DNA from: Margaritispora aquatica
Lineage: Eukaryota; Ascomycota; Leotiomycetes; Helotiales; Discinellaceae
Length of the DNA stretch: 64,000 bases
Direction of reading: 5' to 3'
Assembly: GCA_007644065.1 (NCBI GenBank)
Contig: VJWN01000002.1
Span: 443,809-507,808 of the forward strand
Shown here: positions 1-12,266 of the stretch, piece after piece
Position numbering within the stretch: the stretch's first letter is position 1
Layout of the letters: the number at the start of each line of letters is the position of its first letter
Translations under genes and position numbers: made by a program
Notes under the pieces: generated by a model
The model's input: the letters and a program-made list of their open reading frames with translations, nothing else
What the model was told of the DNA's origin: nothing
Databases searched by the model: none

Positions 1-937
1 TCAAGGTCGAGTCCGAGTCCAATTGAATTGACATTCTCCTGATAAAGCACGGGTCCCGGGGAGTGACTTTGCTTTATGTGATGCTGTTGATGCCCCGCGG
101 ATGGCGATCGCCCACGTTGTTGATCCATACCTCTCGAGCTATTGAAACTATTTTGTTGCTGTTCTTAGAAAGGTTGGGGATGATAGCTTTGTGAGGTCGA
201 GTCAGCCTTACTGGGGAGAGTGGCGGAGCCTGTGAAGGAGGCTGTGCGAAAGCGCGAAACCACCAAACCACCCACTTAGAATTCTTAGCGGATCAAGAAT
301 AGATGCTTCAGACTTTGCAGAGATCCAATAAGCTCTTCTGAACGGGTCCTCGTAAATATGAAACAATCTAATATCGGGGGGGAGAAGGTATTTTGTTGCC
401 TGATTGTTCCTGACGTAGTGGAATGTCCCTCGGGTCAACGCTTGAGTGGCAGCTTGGGCTTGACGAATGCGCTCTCGACTTTGAGCGGGAAAGTCTCCAG
501 AAAGAGAAATAAGATGTTCGCTAGTGGATGTTCTCTTCCCGAATCATCGACTGGATATCATCTGCAATATGTACCCCTTTGTGGTTGATCGTGAGGGTGG
601 CTCTGGAGCTTTTGAGGTTTCGAAAGTAAGCGCCGGGTTGTTGGTTGTTGGTAACAAAGTTGAGGACCTTATGAAGGGCAACAGTATGATTTAACCAGTG
701 TGCGCAAGATATTCGAATCGTGGGAATTGATTTAAACCAACATTTGAAGTTGTATGCAATCTGCAGCTGGTGATAGACGTTAGAAAGAGTGGCTGGTGGT
801 GGGGGCAGTTTGGCAAGACACCAGATCTTGAGGCTCTTGACGAGGGATGGATGGATGGATTGATGGATTGGGCATGGCGGGCGGGCATGCTTCCATCCCG
901 CTTTTTTGAGAGATTGAGAGATGCGCTCACATTGTTT

Positions 938-960
938 GTTCTCGTTCTCGTTCTCGTTCG
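938..960. repeat. TTCTCG hexanucleotide microsatellite
   Basis: Nearly four perfect copies of the hexamer TTCTCG in a row, in non-coding DNA. Confidence 0.85.
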
Positions 961-1233
961 AATTTGTGTCGCTGGAATAAACTGAGAGAGATCGAGAGAC
1001 ACAGAAAGGGGGGGGGGGGAAGAATCGAGAAGGGGTGTGGGTGTAGGTGGTGAAGTGGTGAAGAGGTGATGTTGATCTTGTTGATGTCTCTCCTTGCAGG
1101 ATTGCCTTATCGAGTGAAGGTGTGAGGGTAACGGTGTGAGGTGTGAGGTGGGAGGAGGGAAAGTGTGACCTGACCGACGGTGTGTACCTTAGGTAATTTT
1201 TGGGGAGGGGGGGGGGAAGGGGGGGTTGAGAGA

Positions 1234-1301
1234 GTGGAGAGGGTGAGAGAGTGGAGAGGGTGAGAGAGTGGAGAGGGTGAGAGAGTGTAGAGGGTGAGAG
1301 A
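1234..1301. repeat. 17-nt purine minisatellite, 4 copies
   Basis: Four head-to-tail copies of the 17-mer GTGGAGAGGGTGAGAGA, starting at 1234, 1251, 1268 and 1285. The first three are identical and the last has one G-to-T change. The array is wholly purine plus T on the + strand and follows a poly-G run near 1205-1225. Confidence 0.9.
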
Positions 1302-1434
1302 GAGAGGGGGGGGAAAGATGATCAGTCGCTTACGCCCAAAACCAAAACCAAAACCCAAAGCCCAAAGTCCAAGCCCAAGACCAAGTGCCCAAGCTTACAG
1401 CAGGCCCACCCTGGATTTGCTTCAGGCATGACAT

Positions 1435-1580
1435 GGCAAGGCAAGGCAAGGCAAGGCAAGGCAAGCGCCGCCCGAGGAGCGAGAGAAAAAAAAGGTCGTG
1501 CCCTGTGCCCTGGATGCCCTGGATGCCCTGGACGCCCTGCACGTGTATCTTCCTTCCCCCCTTCCCCCTTCCCCCTTCCT
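1435..1580. repeat. Compound simple repeats: GGCAA x6, TGCCCTGGA-like x4, C5TT
   Basis: Three repeats follow each other: six GGCAA pentamers (1435-1464), about four copies of a nonamer like TGCCCTGGA (about 1506-1539), then CCCCCTT units (about 1551-1580). No gene overlaps them. Confidence 0.85.
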
Positions 1581-1764
1581 TTACGAGGTAATCTCCCGTT
1601 TAGAGAGGTCTTCCAATCCATGTCCAGCTCAACTGTGCCTCTACTGTACTTGTGCCTAGGGTGGGGATATTACCAAGTATCAAGCATCGAGTCATTATAC
1701 TTTTGTACCACGAGAGTTTCGGGGACTAGACCTTGTGAAATCTAATATATTTATATTTACCCAC

Positions 1765-1796
1765 TATATATATATAAATAAATAAATAAATAAATA
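1765..1796. repeat. (TA)n and (AAAT)n microsatellite
   Basis: A TA dinucleotide run passes into about five AAAT tetramers inside an AT-rich intergenic patch. Confidence 0.85.
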
Positions 1797-2229
1797 CAAA
1801 TATGAACAGGCATCATAAAGTGATACCAAAATGTATATATCATAACATGATATTATGATATGACGACCGGCTATTGAACCGAGCAGGAGAATGATGAGCG
1901 AGGTGTTCTCTATGCCAAGAGCTTGAACTCGACTTGACCTCACTTGAAGTATGGTGAGATGAGCTTGGTTTCCTCTAATGCAATTAAAACAAACAACAGG
2001 AAGAAAACCTATCGGGTAGAGTGCCGTGGAAATGAATTAAACTTTAAGCTTCTTTGTCGTTGTAAGTGGGTGATCCACCTTTTCGTTCACTACAGCTGTT
2101 TTCTTGTGATGCTCGAAACCTCATGGATACATGAAAGACTCGCTTATCTACCTAGGTACCTAGCTTCATACATAGCCTTCACTTGAACATCGCTCACCTG
2201 AACGGCATTCACTCAAACACCACTCACTG

Positions 2230-3288
2230 ATGAGCAATTCAATGCTCAAATCTCCTCTTATCAGCAGAGCTCTCAAACCCCTCACCTCCACGTCGATCCC
2301 TCGCTCTCGTCTCAAAATGCACACCAAATCACCACCACCACCACCACCACCTCCTCCTCCCCCTCAACACCCACCCAGAAACACAATCCTCGACTTCGAC
2401 GGCACCATAACCACCACAGACACCATCACGCACCTCGCGCACTTCGCCCTGGCGCACCAAAAACGTACCAAAAACACCGACATGACCACAACATGGCACG
2501 ACATCCTCGCTCAATACAGCTCCTCCCACACAGCACACACATGCAGCACCTCACCACCGCCCGAAAACCGGACCACCCCCGCCGCCGAAATCGCCTACCA
2601 GCGCCGCCTGCGCGGGGTAGAGACGCGGTCGTTTGCGCGCGTGAGCGAATCCGGCTTGTTCAGCGGCATTTCGGCGGCTCAGTGGCGGCAGGCGGGCAGG
2701 GACATGGTGCGCGGTGGTGCGGTGGTGGTGCGGGCTGGCTTTGGCGCGTTTGTGGCGGAGATCAGGAGGCGAGGCGGGAGGTGCGGGGTCGTGTCTGTGA
2801 ATTTCTCGAGGGACTTCATCGTGGGTGTTGTGGAGGCTACTGCGGGAACGACGGTGGCGGGGGAGGTTGAGGTGTTGGCGAATGTGGTGGGGGAGGATGG
2901 GGTTATTTCTGGTCCGGAGACGGAGGTGGGAGGGGAGGGTGGAAGGGCTGTGATGGCTACGTCTGATGCGAAGGGGGCTGCGATGAGGAGGTTATTGGCG
3001 GCCTGGGGGGAGGGAGGGGAGGAGGGGGATGGAGCGAGGAGGAAACCCATCTATGTGGGTGATTCTGGGACGGATCTTGAGTGTCTCCTGGCTGAGGAGG
3101 TAGTGGGAATTGTTATGAGTGATGACAAGAACAGCAGCTTGATGAGAACTCTCCAACGCATCCAGGTGGAAGTTGTGGAATGTGCTGAGTTTAAGGGAAA
3201 TGATGATAGTAAGCTTTACTGGGCGAGGAATTTTGACGAGATTAGCGAGAGCCCCTTATTTAGCTATACTCGAGAAAAAAACATCTAA
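2230..3288 (+). CDS. HAD-superfamily hydrolase (yeast YCR015C/CTO1-like)
   Basis: Single-exon gene of 352 residues. HAD motif I (DFDGTITTTDT) lies near residues 55-65 with the nucleophile Asp and acid/base Asp. Motif IV (YVGDSGTDLECLL) lies near residue 275, followed by a conserved LYWARNF-type tail. Together these place it with the fungal HAD phosphatase-like family that includes yeast YCR015C; its substrate is not known to me. The start at 2230 precedes an unusual stretch with about 13 prolines in a row (codons around 2329-2365). An ATG at 2317 just before the proline run could be an alternative start. The ORF switches from C-rich (to about 2600) to strongly G-rich. It is convergent with the M20 peptidase, with only 65 bp between stop codons. 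Confidence 0.85.
   Translation: MSNSMLKSPLISRALKPLTSTSIPRSRLKMHTKSPPPPPPPPPPPQHPPRNTILDFDGTITTTDTITHLAHFALAHQKRTKNTDMTTTWHDILAQYSSSHTAHTCSTSPPPENRTTPAAEIAYQRRLRGVETRSFARVSESGLFSGISAAQWRQAGRDMVRGGAVVVRAGFGAFVAEIRRRGGRCGVVSVNFSRDFIVGVVEATAGTTVAGEVEVLANVVGEDGVISGPETEVGGEGGRAVMATSDAKGAAMRRLLAAWGEGGEEGDGARRKPIYVGDSGTDLECLLAEEVVGIVMSDDKNSSLMRTLQRIQVEVVECAEFKGNDDSKLYWARNFDEISESPLFSYTREKNI
2329..2365 (+). repeat. Proline-codon (CCA/CCT) run inside the HAD gene
   Basis: Consecutive CCA codons followed by CCT/CCC codons encode a polyproline tract. This is a coding trinucleotide repeat likely to vary in length between strains. Confidence 0.9.
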
Positions 3289-3353
3289 TCACTTAGAGTT
3301 CACAAGACCAGTATTTTCATTGGCGTTATAATCTTCAGCTTCTAACTCCGACT

Positions 3354-4605
3354 CTACTTCAAAGAGTGCTCTATCAAAGCCTTGTACCCCACAACCGCTT
3401 CCTCCAAATCCGACACCTTCAAGTGCTCATGATCGCTATGCGCCATCATGATCGTCCCCGGACCATAGAGATACCTCTTATGATCACCCTTCAAATTCGG
3501 GATATCCGTTCCATAATTCACCACAATCGTCTCAAAGCCTGTTAACACATCATTAGCAAAGCCATCTCAATTCCATCATCAACGCCACTCGATCAAACTT
3601 ACCAGGCACATCGCTGTCAATATAAACAGGCCCATACCCACCGCTAAATGTAACCGTCAAATCCTCATCCATGCCCTCCAATGTCTTCTCAATAATCTCC
3701 TTGATAGCCGCTGGTTCCCCCTCCGCAATGCGAATCGCAACCTTGGCACTCGCTTCCTCCGCAATGACATTCGCCGCCACGCCGCCCTCAATCCGGCCAA
3801 TATTCAGCGTCGTATTCCCGTACTTCTCACTCCACGGCAGGTTCATCTCCAGCAACTTGTTCAGCGCCGGGATGATCATCGCGTTCGCGTTCTTGCCTAG
3901 CTCAGGATAGCCACTGTGTCCCGCCTTCCCCTTCGCCCGCATCTCCAGGCTCACGATGCCCTTGTGTCCGCTCGCGAGCTTGAGTTCCGTCGGCTCGCCG
4001 AAAATGCACGCCTCCCAGGACAAGCCCAGCAAATTGACAGCCTGCATGCCGTCCCCGCCGACCTCCTCGCCGACGACGTAGAGCAGCGCGACATCGCCTT
4101 CGTGCAAAGAGCCCGAGGTGATGAGCTCCTCCACCGCGATCACCTGCGACGCCACGCTGCCCTTAGCGTCCACGCTGCCGCGGCCCCAGATCTCGTCGCC
4201 GCGCCGCTCGTACGGCCAGAAGGGCGGGACGGTATCGATGTGGCTGGATACCAGGATGCGGGTTTTGCGGGTGGTGCCTAGGTATGCGAGGATGTTGGCA
4301 CGGCGAGGAGAGGAGGATGAGCCTGGGGAGGGTCTGACGGCTTGGAGCTCGACGGTGAAGTTGTGGGAGCGGAGGTAGGCGGTTAGGAAATCTGCGACGC
4401 TGTGTTCGTTGTCGGTTATGGATTCGTGCTCGACGAGGGATTTGTGCAGGGAGAGGAGAGCTTCGTTTGAGGAGCTAGACCTCGAGCTCGAGCTTGAGCT
4501 GGACGGGTGCCCGACATCGTGGAGAGGCTCTTGCACTCTGATGGAATGGGCTGCTGTTGAGTCAATGGCCAGGAATATGGCAGCAGAGAGAGAGAGGAGC
4601 TTCAT
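3354..4605 (-). CDS. Secreted M20-family metallopeptidase
   Basis: Two exons, complement(3354..3538, 3603..4605), encode 395 residues; the 64-nt intron has a GTAAGT donor and AACAG acceptor. Residues 1-19 form a signal peptide, followed by a serine-rich linker (about 35-46). Di-zinc ligands of the M20 fold are visible: His122 in SSHIDT, Asp146 in GSVDAKG, Glu180/181 in VGEEVGGDG, Glu204 in FGEP, and the final His368 in MMAHSDHE, which lies in exon 2. Family members (acetylornithine deacetylases, carboxypeptidases) hydrolyse acyl-amino acids or small peptides. The signal peptide argues for an extracellular or vacuolar peptide-hydrolysing role. The exact substrate cannot be read from sequence. 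Confidence 0.85.
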
Positions 4606-5532
4606 TTTGCAATTGCAGATGCGGAAGAGCTGGGTTGGAGGTGGAATGTGAGGTACTCACTGCTTTTGTGGTTGTGGTTTCGTAGGTGAGGTCTCACAGG
4701 GTCATTGGTGGGGCAACCTTGAGCTTGATTCTTCGAGCACAAGACTCGAGAGTGGGATTGTAAAAAAATTTCAGCGATCAATTGAGATTATACTTTTTCT
4801 GAAATTCGGATCCAGTTTATGTGGTTGGTGATTCGTTTGTACAGTCTGAAGATACTGTGGTAGAAACAATGCTGTGAGGTTTTGGTCAGAATGCTAGGAT
4901 AGCCGACGCCTCCGGTCGATTTGGAATGTTCTTCAAGAGAGAACATCCCAAATGAGACTTGCGTTCAAAATGTATCGAGATGTCATATCTAATATTTATC
5001 GTGGTTATCTGTTTGACGATGCTACTGAATCCTATAAAGTGTAACATACACAAGGTAGGGTATCTACACAACCAGCATAGTGTATCATGGTATTTGACTT
5101 CGTCCATTTATTCGAGCTCGATGACATATCAAAAGAGGGACAATAGGGCGTTGACAACTAGCCATGATGAACGAGAGAGAAAATGAGATATTTTGAAGCA
5201 TGATTCTCGTATTGTGGTGTGTGGTTTTGCCTAGTTGTGCTACTACCTAAGCACATTGCTCGCCGCTTACTTATGGTTTTCGTCGAAAGCGATCTTAGAC
5301 ACAACCTATCAGTAAGGTAGTACCTTATGGAAAGGTCGGCATGAATTCTTGAGTGCGATGATACCAGAAAGTCATGAAAGTCCTGAATCGAAACCTATCA
5401 GTGATCCTCATCCGCAATCCATGCCTCACAAACCAACAACACAACCACCACCATCAAACCATCTCAGAGACAGATAGGAACCCCAAACACAAAAATGACT
5501 CCTCGCCGCAAACCAAGACAAAGTCTCAGATC
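4606..5532. other. Intergenic region between M20 peptidase and CDC43
   Basis: It holds the peptidase promoter on its left side and the CDC43 3' flank on its right. Short frames here do not look like protein. No repeat of note. Confidence 0.6.
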
Positions 5533-7097
5533 TCAAATCAAGACATCCGGTTTCCCCTCATCCTCATCCATCTTAATCGCGAACTCGGGATCGTCCTCCC
5601 TGATTGAGAAGCTGTATCCATGCCTCCAATAAACGTGCGAGGGAACCCGTGCTTTTTTCCTCATTTGCACAAAGCGGTCTTTCTGCTCCATGCTGATACA
5701 CAGCACCGGATCGAGCTGTTTGATGCCTTCCTCCTTCATGGTAGCAAGTGCGGCGAGTCCGAGATAGGAGTGGTAGATGTCTGTAGTTGTTGTTAGCTCG
5801 TGGTCGATTGAGAGATAGATGCTCGCTCGCCGGTCGAGATGGGGATAACTCACCCGGTGGGTTTCCAGGACATTTTCCAAATCCTCCGATCCGGTGCTGG
5901 GTTTGCTGGAAGAGGAAGCGCCGGATTGCGGTGGTGCTTATGAGCTTTGTTTTCTCTTTGCCGAGGATCTGGTGAGGTGGTCAATGAAAATGTGCCATAA
6001 GTGAGATAGACCGTGAGACTCGTACATCCAATGAAGCAGCAACCCAGAATGCATAGCAAGTATCAACTCGTTTGTTGCATCGTCCGTTGAAGCCAACAAA
6101 GTCTGGCTCTTCAGTAGAAAAATCTGGGACAAAGGACTCTTCCTCATAAACACCCTGCAGTTCAATCTGCTGATGGGAAGTCGGCTCTGGTTCCTCGTCC
6201 TCCTCTTCTATATATGCATTCTGCCTTGACATAAGCCATCTTATGGTATCATGCATATCTGTAAGACCAGGTTGAGTGGGCTTCGGGATGGAGTTGGGCA
6301 AGCGACCAAGAAGTGAAAGGGCTGCAATGGCACAATAGGTATAACCAGCTGACGACTATCAGCCTAGATACTTATCTAATGATGTGGCACTTACCATGAG
6401 CTTCATGTTCAGAGGATTCTGAAATGCCGCCATCATAAGTCTGACAACTTGTCAGTCTTTAGCTCGCGTTGGGTCGATCTCGTCACAAAAGTACCTGTCC
6501 AGAACGAATATGATCGACCAGCGAGTCAACATTGATATCTTCGTCTTTAGATATATCCTCATCTCCTATCAGAAGCCACCTTACTGCCGCAGCTGTATAG
6601 CAATATCGCATGTCTTTTCCGCCCTTAATGACGCCATCCTGAGAAATCAGTTCCCCAAAGCTTCCATCCTCGCGCTGCAACGTCCGTAGCCACTTCAAAC
6701 TTGCAGTCCTCTTTATACCATCCAGACTCCCCGTATAGCTCAAGCTCAATATCGCAAAGAAAGTCGCTGGCAGATTCGCAGGGTCCATATGCTGCCTCCC
6801 TCGACCGACATCCTTATAATAAGCATCTGGGTACTTATGATTCGGTGAACCGCAGAACCCTCCATTCGGGTGTTGGCATTGCAGCAACCAATCCCTAATA
6901 TTCTTGCGCTCTTTTTCAGGGAAAGTATCGGCTCCTTTGCTCAACAAGTCGAGGGCAGACAGGATGAAGAAACCGAATGTCATGCGCGTGGAATCGTTGC
7001 TCGTGTATCCAGTTGGTAGGAGAGACTTGTAGCACATATTCCAGTACTTTGTATGTAGCGCAACATCGAGCTTTAGCTCCTCGTTGCCCTCCTCCAT
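5533..7097 (-). CDS. CDC43: Geranylgeranyltransferase type I beta subunit
   Basis: Five exons, complement(5533..5780, 5854..5968, 6026..6348, 6395..6440, 6495..7097), give 444 residues. It is the catalytic subunit that, with the shared alpha subunit, attaches geranylgeranyl to CaaX cysteines of Rho/Cdc42-type GTPases. Prenyltransferase alpha-barrel repeats are clear (HPNGGFCGSPN, EDGSFGE, TYDGGIS, RIGGFGK). The zinc ligands are Asp312 and Cys314 in VDTCYAFW and His366 in PDIYHSYLGLAAL, the last being the hallmark of this subunit. All four introns carry GT-AG borders and preserve frame. It is divergent from ILM1 across 369 bp. Confidence 0.93.
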
Positions 7098-7466
7098 GGT
7101 GACACAGTGGCGTGGTTGATATGTGCAACTTGCTGTTGTGACCTATCCGAATTCGAGCTTTCGAAGCTCAGACAATGGCATTCATGATGCCAAGCTTCTT
7201 GGTCCGTTGAAGGGTTCTGCCGGCACTAATGGACCCTTGAATGTCTTGCTTCGGATGAACAATAAACCTTAAATTTGATGTGCATGACATCTTTTTCCCA
7301 AGCTCCAGCACTTTCACGAGAAGACGCCTCGTGGCAGCCTCGCATGACCAGTTCTGATATATCTTCATCTCTGCCCAACTAAACACCAACTTCCGACGCT
7401 CTCTTGTATTTAAATTCTTAAACATCTCGCCTCCCATATTTATCACTCTGGAAGACAACAGTCAAT
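7098..7466. other. Divergent promoter CDC43 / ILM1
   Basis: 369-bp bidirectional intergenic region. No reading frame with protein-like content and no obvious repeat. Confidence 0.6.
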
Positions 7467-8135
7467 ATGGCCTTGATATCTGCAGCAACGATCATCACCT
7501 CCATCTCCCTCTTTCACATCACCCTCGGTTTCTTCTTCCTCACAAACCCAACTGCGATGGCAGATCAGACACTGGTGTTCATAGTCGGAGAGGCGATGGG
7601 ATTGGTGAGGACACATCGATAACTCTCGCTTTCAAATATCTAGCTAACGATTACCCCTAAGCCATACACACGATCCTTCGACCAACGCTCACCACCACTC
7701 GCTTTCCTCGCAGCTCTATTGGGCTTCGTAGGCCTCACAGACATCGTGGCCGTCTCCCTCCCAGAAGAAATCTCCCAATACCACTGGGGCTCCCAAGGTA
7801 TGCTCTCCTAATCTCCCCTCATTGCCGCCCTCCCCCTCCTTCAACCCCTAAACGTATCATCGCTAACACATCTACCAGCCCCGATCCGAATGTTCCTCTC
7901 TTTCTGCCTAGCAGCCTACTCCTACGTCTTCGCTGGCTCCTCGCCCCTCTACGCCACGACTGCATATACAGCAAGCACATGGGGTGGTGACGGACTCAAG
8001 AACCGCGTTTTCTTCACCTGGGCTTTCGTCGAGATGATCACTTGGTTCTGGGTGTTCGTTACGCTGAGGGAGGAGCGCGCAGATATGGCGAGGAAGATCC
8101 AGGAGAAGAGGGAAGCAGAGAGTAATATGATGTAG
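7467..8135 (+). CDS. ILM1: ILM1-family membrane protein
   Basis: Three exons, 7467..7604, 7662..7797 and 7879..8135, encode 176 residues. Several hydrophobic segments are present: one near the N-terminus (ISLFHITLGFFFL), one in the LAFLAALLGFVGL region, one near LSFCLAAYSYVFA and one near FVEMITWFWVFV. These are followed by a charged cytosolic tail (REERADMARK). The pattern matches the fungal 'increased loss of mitochondrial DNA' family, a small ER/mitochondria-linked membrane protein whose biochemistry is unclear. Splice sites are canonical (GTGAGG, GTATGC donors) and keep frame. The 3' end faces the NatB subunit gene, 133 bp away. Confidence 0.8.
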
Positions 8136-8268
8136 GATGCGCGATTTACGAAGCAAATGCGATGAATATTCTTCTTGGAATTTGCGATGCAGTGCTTTTC
8201 TTACGCCAGATTTGTGTCGCCCTATCCGTCTATCTGTTATGAAGGTCACTCGATCCTTTGTTTAGCTC

Positions 8269-11200
8269 TTAAGAAGATTTCAAGTACGAAAGTCCAGCAA
8301 CAGATTCCCGCCAACTTTCCACCACCTCACCAGCCCACTCCTCCATGAAAATATCATCTTCATCCAGCCACGTTCCTTCAGCCAAGGCACATTCAAGCAC
8401 TTTGTCAATCCAGCCCTCATCCATTCCCTTCTTAACCAGAACGCATTTCGCCTCAATAGCAACCAACAAGCGCTGTGCTACCTCTGTGGTAATTTTGCTA
8501 AGCTCCTTTTGAGTCTCGTGCACTTTCTTACCTTGTCGGGAGACATAAGCCGCGAGCTCTTTGGCTGCCTTGCCCACTTCGTATGCAGTATACAGTGCAT
8601 GCAGTGTCTCGAAATATGCAGGCAGTAGAGCAGTGAGACCTTCCACTGAGCTGAGAATCTGCTGCAAGGCTTTATCGAGATCTACATTCAATGCCTTGAG
8701 CCTGTCGCCGAGAGTAGGCTCGGCCCATTGTTCTCGGTCGCTTGCTTCTGTGATGACGAGAGCCATAGCTTGGTAAGCTTGATGTGCTAGGCGCTCTGGT
8801 TGGGTCATCGTGGATTTCGTATCATCTTTTGAACCAGCGTGGAGAGCGAGGGTATCGAGATGCTGCTTGAGCCATGCGAGGAGCATTTCGTGCTCGCCGG
8901 TTGAGGTGGACGCGGAGAGAATCAGGAAAAGCTTCTCAGAGAAGAGGTTTGAGCGGAAGCGGTGAGACTGTGTGTTTTTAGTTCGTTGAATATGTGAGAG
9001 AGGCTTAATGGGAAAGTGGAAAGATGGCATACTGATGGAACAGGAGCAAATCTGCTGAGCTTCTCGAATGGGACGCTGAGTGTGCTCTCATAGTTGGGGA
9101 ATGATTTATAGTCGAGATTGTCGGCTGACAGGATTCCTGGAGCTTCGATGCTTGGGGCTATATAAATTGATTAGTCGAGATACTTCCAAGGATACAATGA
9201 ACACTTACCTAGCAAACTATATCCATGGGAAATGCCATTCAAAGTTCCTGGCTCGGTGAGGCGAGAGATGCGTCTCCCTTCGATGACAGACATAGCCGCA
9301 CCCAGGCCATGCGAGAGTTCCTTTTCCACATTTTCAATATGATACATAGAATTGTAGCTCCCGTTCTTGAATGAAAGCCAAATGTTCTTGGCGATCTGCT
9401 CATATGCGTTTTTGTATACCTTCTGTTGCTTCTGGAGGTGCGACAAGGGCGCTCTGTCACTCTCGACCTCGCCTGCATGGCTAGCGAATGGCCGGGGATG
9501 AAACGTAGATAGCCTGTCGAACAAGACATATGACAATGTGTCGAGCTGAATCTGCTTCAAAGCGAGTCGTTGATATGCTCGCATGGCGAGAGAACCACAG
9601 CCTAGGAAAACATATAGCCGGACCAACATAAGTGAGATTTGGAAGTTTGGCTTCGAATGCAGCCATGCCTTCTCAAGCAAGGCTACAGCTTGGAGGAAGT
9701 ACCGGCTCTTAGCACTCTCAAGAGGTTCAAAGGCATGCGTGGTGTCCATCAATCCTAACTTAATCAAGCATGTTGTAGCCAAGACGCAGAGATCATCAGC
9801 CGGGTGTCTATCCGTGATCAAGAGGTGTTTTGTAATTTCTCCATTCTCATTCAGAGATGTGTTGTAAGCCTCGATGGCTTCTTGTCCCAAGCTCTTTAAG
9901 CAATGTTGGCAAGAATATCCGCAGACTTTGCCGCATGTAATACAAGCGAAGGCTTCTTTGTCGTCGCTCGGCTTTGGGCTTTGCTGTCGCTCGGCTTCAG
10001 GCAAGCTGCAGGTCAAAAGATATCTTAGCTTGAATTTGTTTGTGGTTATTGTGATTAATTTCGCGGTTGAGAGCTAGAGATTCAGACATTAGTACATCAA
10101 CGTCACAAGGTGGCAGTTTAGGGAAGAATGCGGAAGAGTGGTATAGCTCACATCTGAATTTGCTGACTTAAGTGATGAGAGGATGCTCTTTCGCTCCTCA
10201 ACACTCAACTTTTCGGCAAAAGGTCTGAGATCGCTGTATGCCGTTGACGCGTCGCCATAGTTAGATAGATACTTCAGAATGGTGTCAACTTTCTGAGAGC
10301 TGCTCGGCTCTGCTGCTTGATCGGAAGCAAACTCTCCAGATTCTTTGAAATTCAGTGTCACCCAAGCCAGAGATGCATTTCTTCGCCAGCTTTTATCGAT
10401 CCCGGACGCTGGATCTAGGTGAGCTTCAATTTCAGCGCCAACTTTACCTTTGCAACTGTGAGGACATTAGTATAGAGCTAGTGCCCAGGATTGAAATATA
10501 TCACATACAGAGAACCACTCGTTTCAAATCCTGACTCGATGTATGCGTCCCATACAACCCAGTCACAAAAGTGTGCCTCAGTCAATTGGCCAGACTCATC
10601 CTTCGTGCGTGCTCTCTTAAGCAGGCTTCCAGTTAGTTCAAAGAGTTCGGTCCACCTTCGAGCCTCCTGGATCATTCTGAGTCTCATTCTCCATATCTCC
10701 CATTCCCCCTTTGCTACTGTTGACTCTGGTCCAAGTTTTGAATCCTCGAGATAGTCAAGCTGCTGCTCTGGCTTTCCATATGTCTCGGTAATGAGATGAA
10801 GGAGAAGTAATTCTTGTGGTTTCTGTATCGTGCGAGCAACTGGTTTATCATCGGCCTGGGGAATTGTTAGATATGTTAGATGATGCTTTAACTCCCACAA
10901 CTCACCTTTGACTGCTTGGTGGCAGCGGCTAGTTTAGAAATCTGTGCAAAAGCTAGTGATCCCCAAAGCTTGGTTTGATTTGCAGGGTAATCTTGTGATT
11001 TCTGAGAGAGTCAATAGACGAATTGGACTCTTTTAGATAGAACCAAACTGACCGAAAACAAGAACATCATCGATAAGTTCCAGAAAATATATTCACGATT
11101 GCCTGGAAAGGCCTTCTCAAGACTGTTTGCAATCTGCCGGCGAAGTCAGAGGAGACAGGTTAAGATGTTGTAGGCAGATCTTCCACTTACTTGCCTAGCA

Positions 11201-11821
11201 TGATCCAAATCTTTCTTTGCAAGGCATGCTTTGAAGCATTTTAAGCCGATATCCTCATTCTTGGGCACAGTTTTCACACATTGCCATCGGATTTCGCCCA
11301 TCAACCTAGCCCATTCATCTGTGCTGCCAAGTGCTTGATGTAAGGCATCGTCATAGAGCTCTATAATAGCTAGATCTACCAGAGGGGACTTCCGCTTTGT
11401 CTGCTCTTCTATGTGTAAAAGTACAGCTGTCTTTTCTGACACAAGGGGAGAGAAAGAACGGATGTAATATTTCAGGGCCTAAAAAGGTTAGTCACGTGGA
11501 TATCGAAAGATTTGAATTGTGAGAGCTCTGTCATAGGTAAAGCTTGAGGCAACGTGAATTGTCAACTATATGAAGGGTTTTGCGAGATAAATATGGCACC
11601 ACACTTATGGTTACAATGTCATATGAGACACTCAATTTGCAGTAAAAGGCCATCAAACAAGACATCCGGCATCTGCGTTTAAAGCCACTTCCACATACCT
11701 CTAAATAATCTGTTGGCTTCTTGGATAATCTCTTGTCCACGAGCTTCAGCGCCTGCTTGTAGTTACTGGCTTCGATGGCATTCCATATAGGGACATCCGC
11801 CCGATCCTGGAGTTGGTCCAT
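8269..11821 (-). CDS. MDM20: N-terminal acetyltransferase B auxiliary subunit
   Basis: Nine exons, complement(8269..8967, 9033..9157, 9209..10073, 10152..10455, 10509..10855, 10906..11001, 11053..11133, 11191..11478, 11699..11821), give 975 residues, close to the family length. This ribosome-anchoring TPR-like subunit (Naa25/Mdm20/Arm1) partners Naa20 to acetylate Met-Asp/Glu/Asn/Gln N-termini, including actin and tropomyosin. Evidence: an N-terminal TPR start (NYKQALKLVDKRLSKKP), a conserved WARLMGEIRWQC-type region, a Cys-rich patch (CITCGKVCGYSCQHC) and the LSVPFEKLSRFAPVPS block. The first intron is long (220 nt) but has a strong GTATGT donor and an ACTAAC branch site. All junctions stay in frame. 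Confidence 0.9.
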
Positions 11822-12266
11822 ATTATTATCTCACCGCATGTAAGCGCCGCGGTCCAAGTTCTGGTTGAATTCCTCTTCAGGACAAGCCGATTATCATACT
11901 TTCATGTTGGTTGGCGATGAATGAGAAATTGACACTTCATAGCCCGAAAATTTAGGTTGTGGTGGAAATCGATTGCCGAAGCGAGAAATGTGCCAACGAC
12001 AGGCATCATCAAATAGCGTGAAGACGGTGTTCACTTCACAACTATAAACTTGAAGATGAAGAAATTAAGAAATGAGACTCGAAAAGGTTTAGTATCTATA
12101 GTTGAATCGCTTTCGTGATGCTGTAAAAGGTACGAGCCTTGTTGGCTTAAACAATTGACAAGCAAGCTCAAACTATCATTAATCCACCATCTGAGAAGAG
12201 CTTTTCTCCTGTTATACAACGAGTTCATTTCTATCGTACAGGGTGAGACCCAGAGAAATCATGATG
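11822..12266. other. Intergenic region upstream of MDM20
   Basis: 445 bp between the MDM20 start and the COX23 stop; both genes run leftwards. It holds the MDM20 promoter and COX23 3' flank. Nothing else is visible. Confidence 0.6.

Larger units (their letters stand above)
1..2229. other. Gene-poor intergenic region
   Basis: No reading frame here has convincing protein composition or domain motifs. The stretch holds purine-rich tracts, poly-G runs and several microsatellites (listed separately), and an AT-rich patch near 1740-1860. It may include promoter or UTR sequence of a gene beyond the left edge and the promoter of the HAD gene that starts at 2230. Confidence 0.6.

Noticed and set aside
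11531..11698. In-frame extension of MDM20 exon 1 past residue 41
   Set aside because: A GTATGT donor at 11698 and an ACTAAC/TTTTTAG acceptor at 11479 give a better continuation (ALKYYIRSFSPL) that fits the TPR family; the extension does not.
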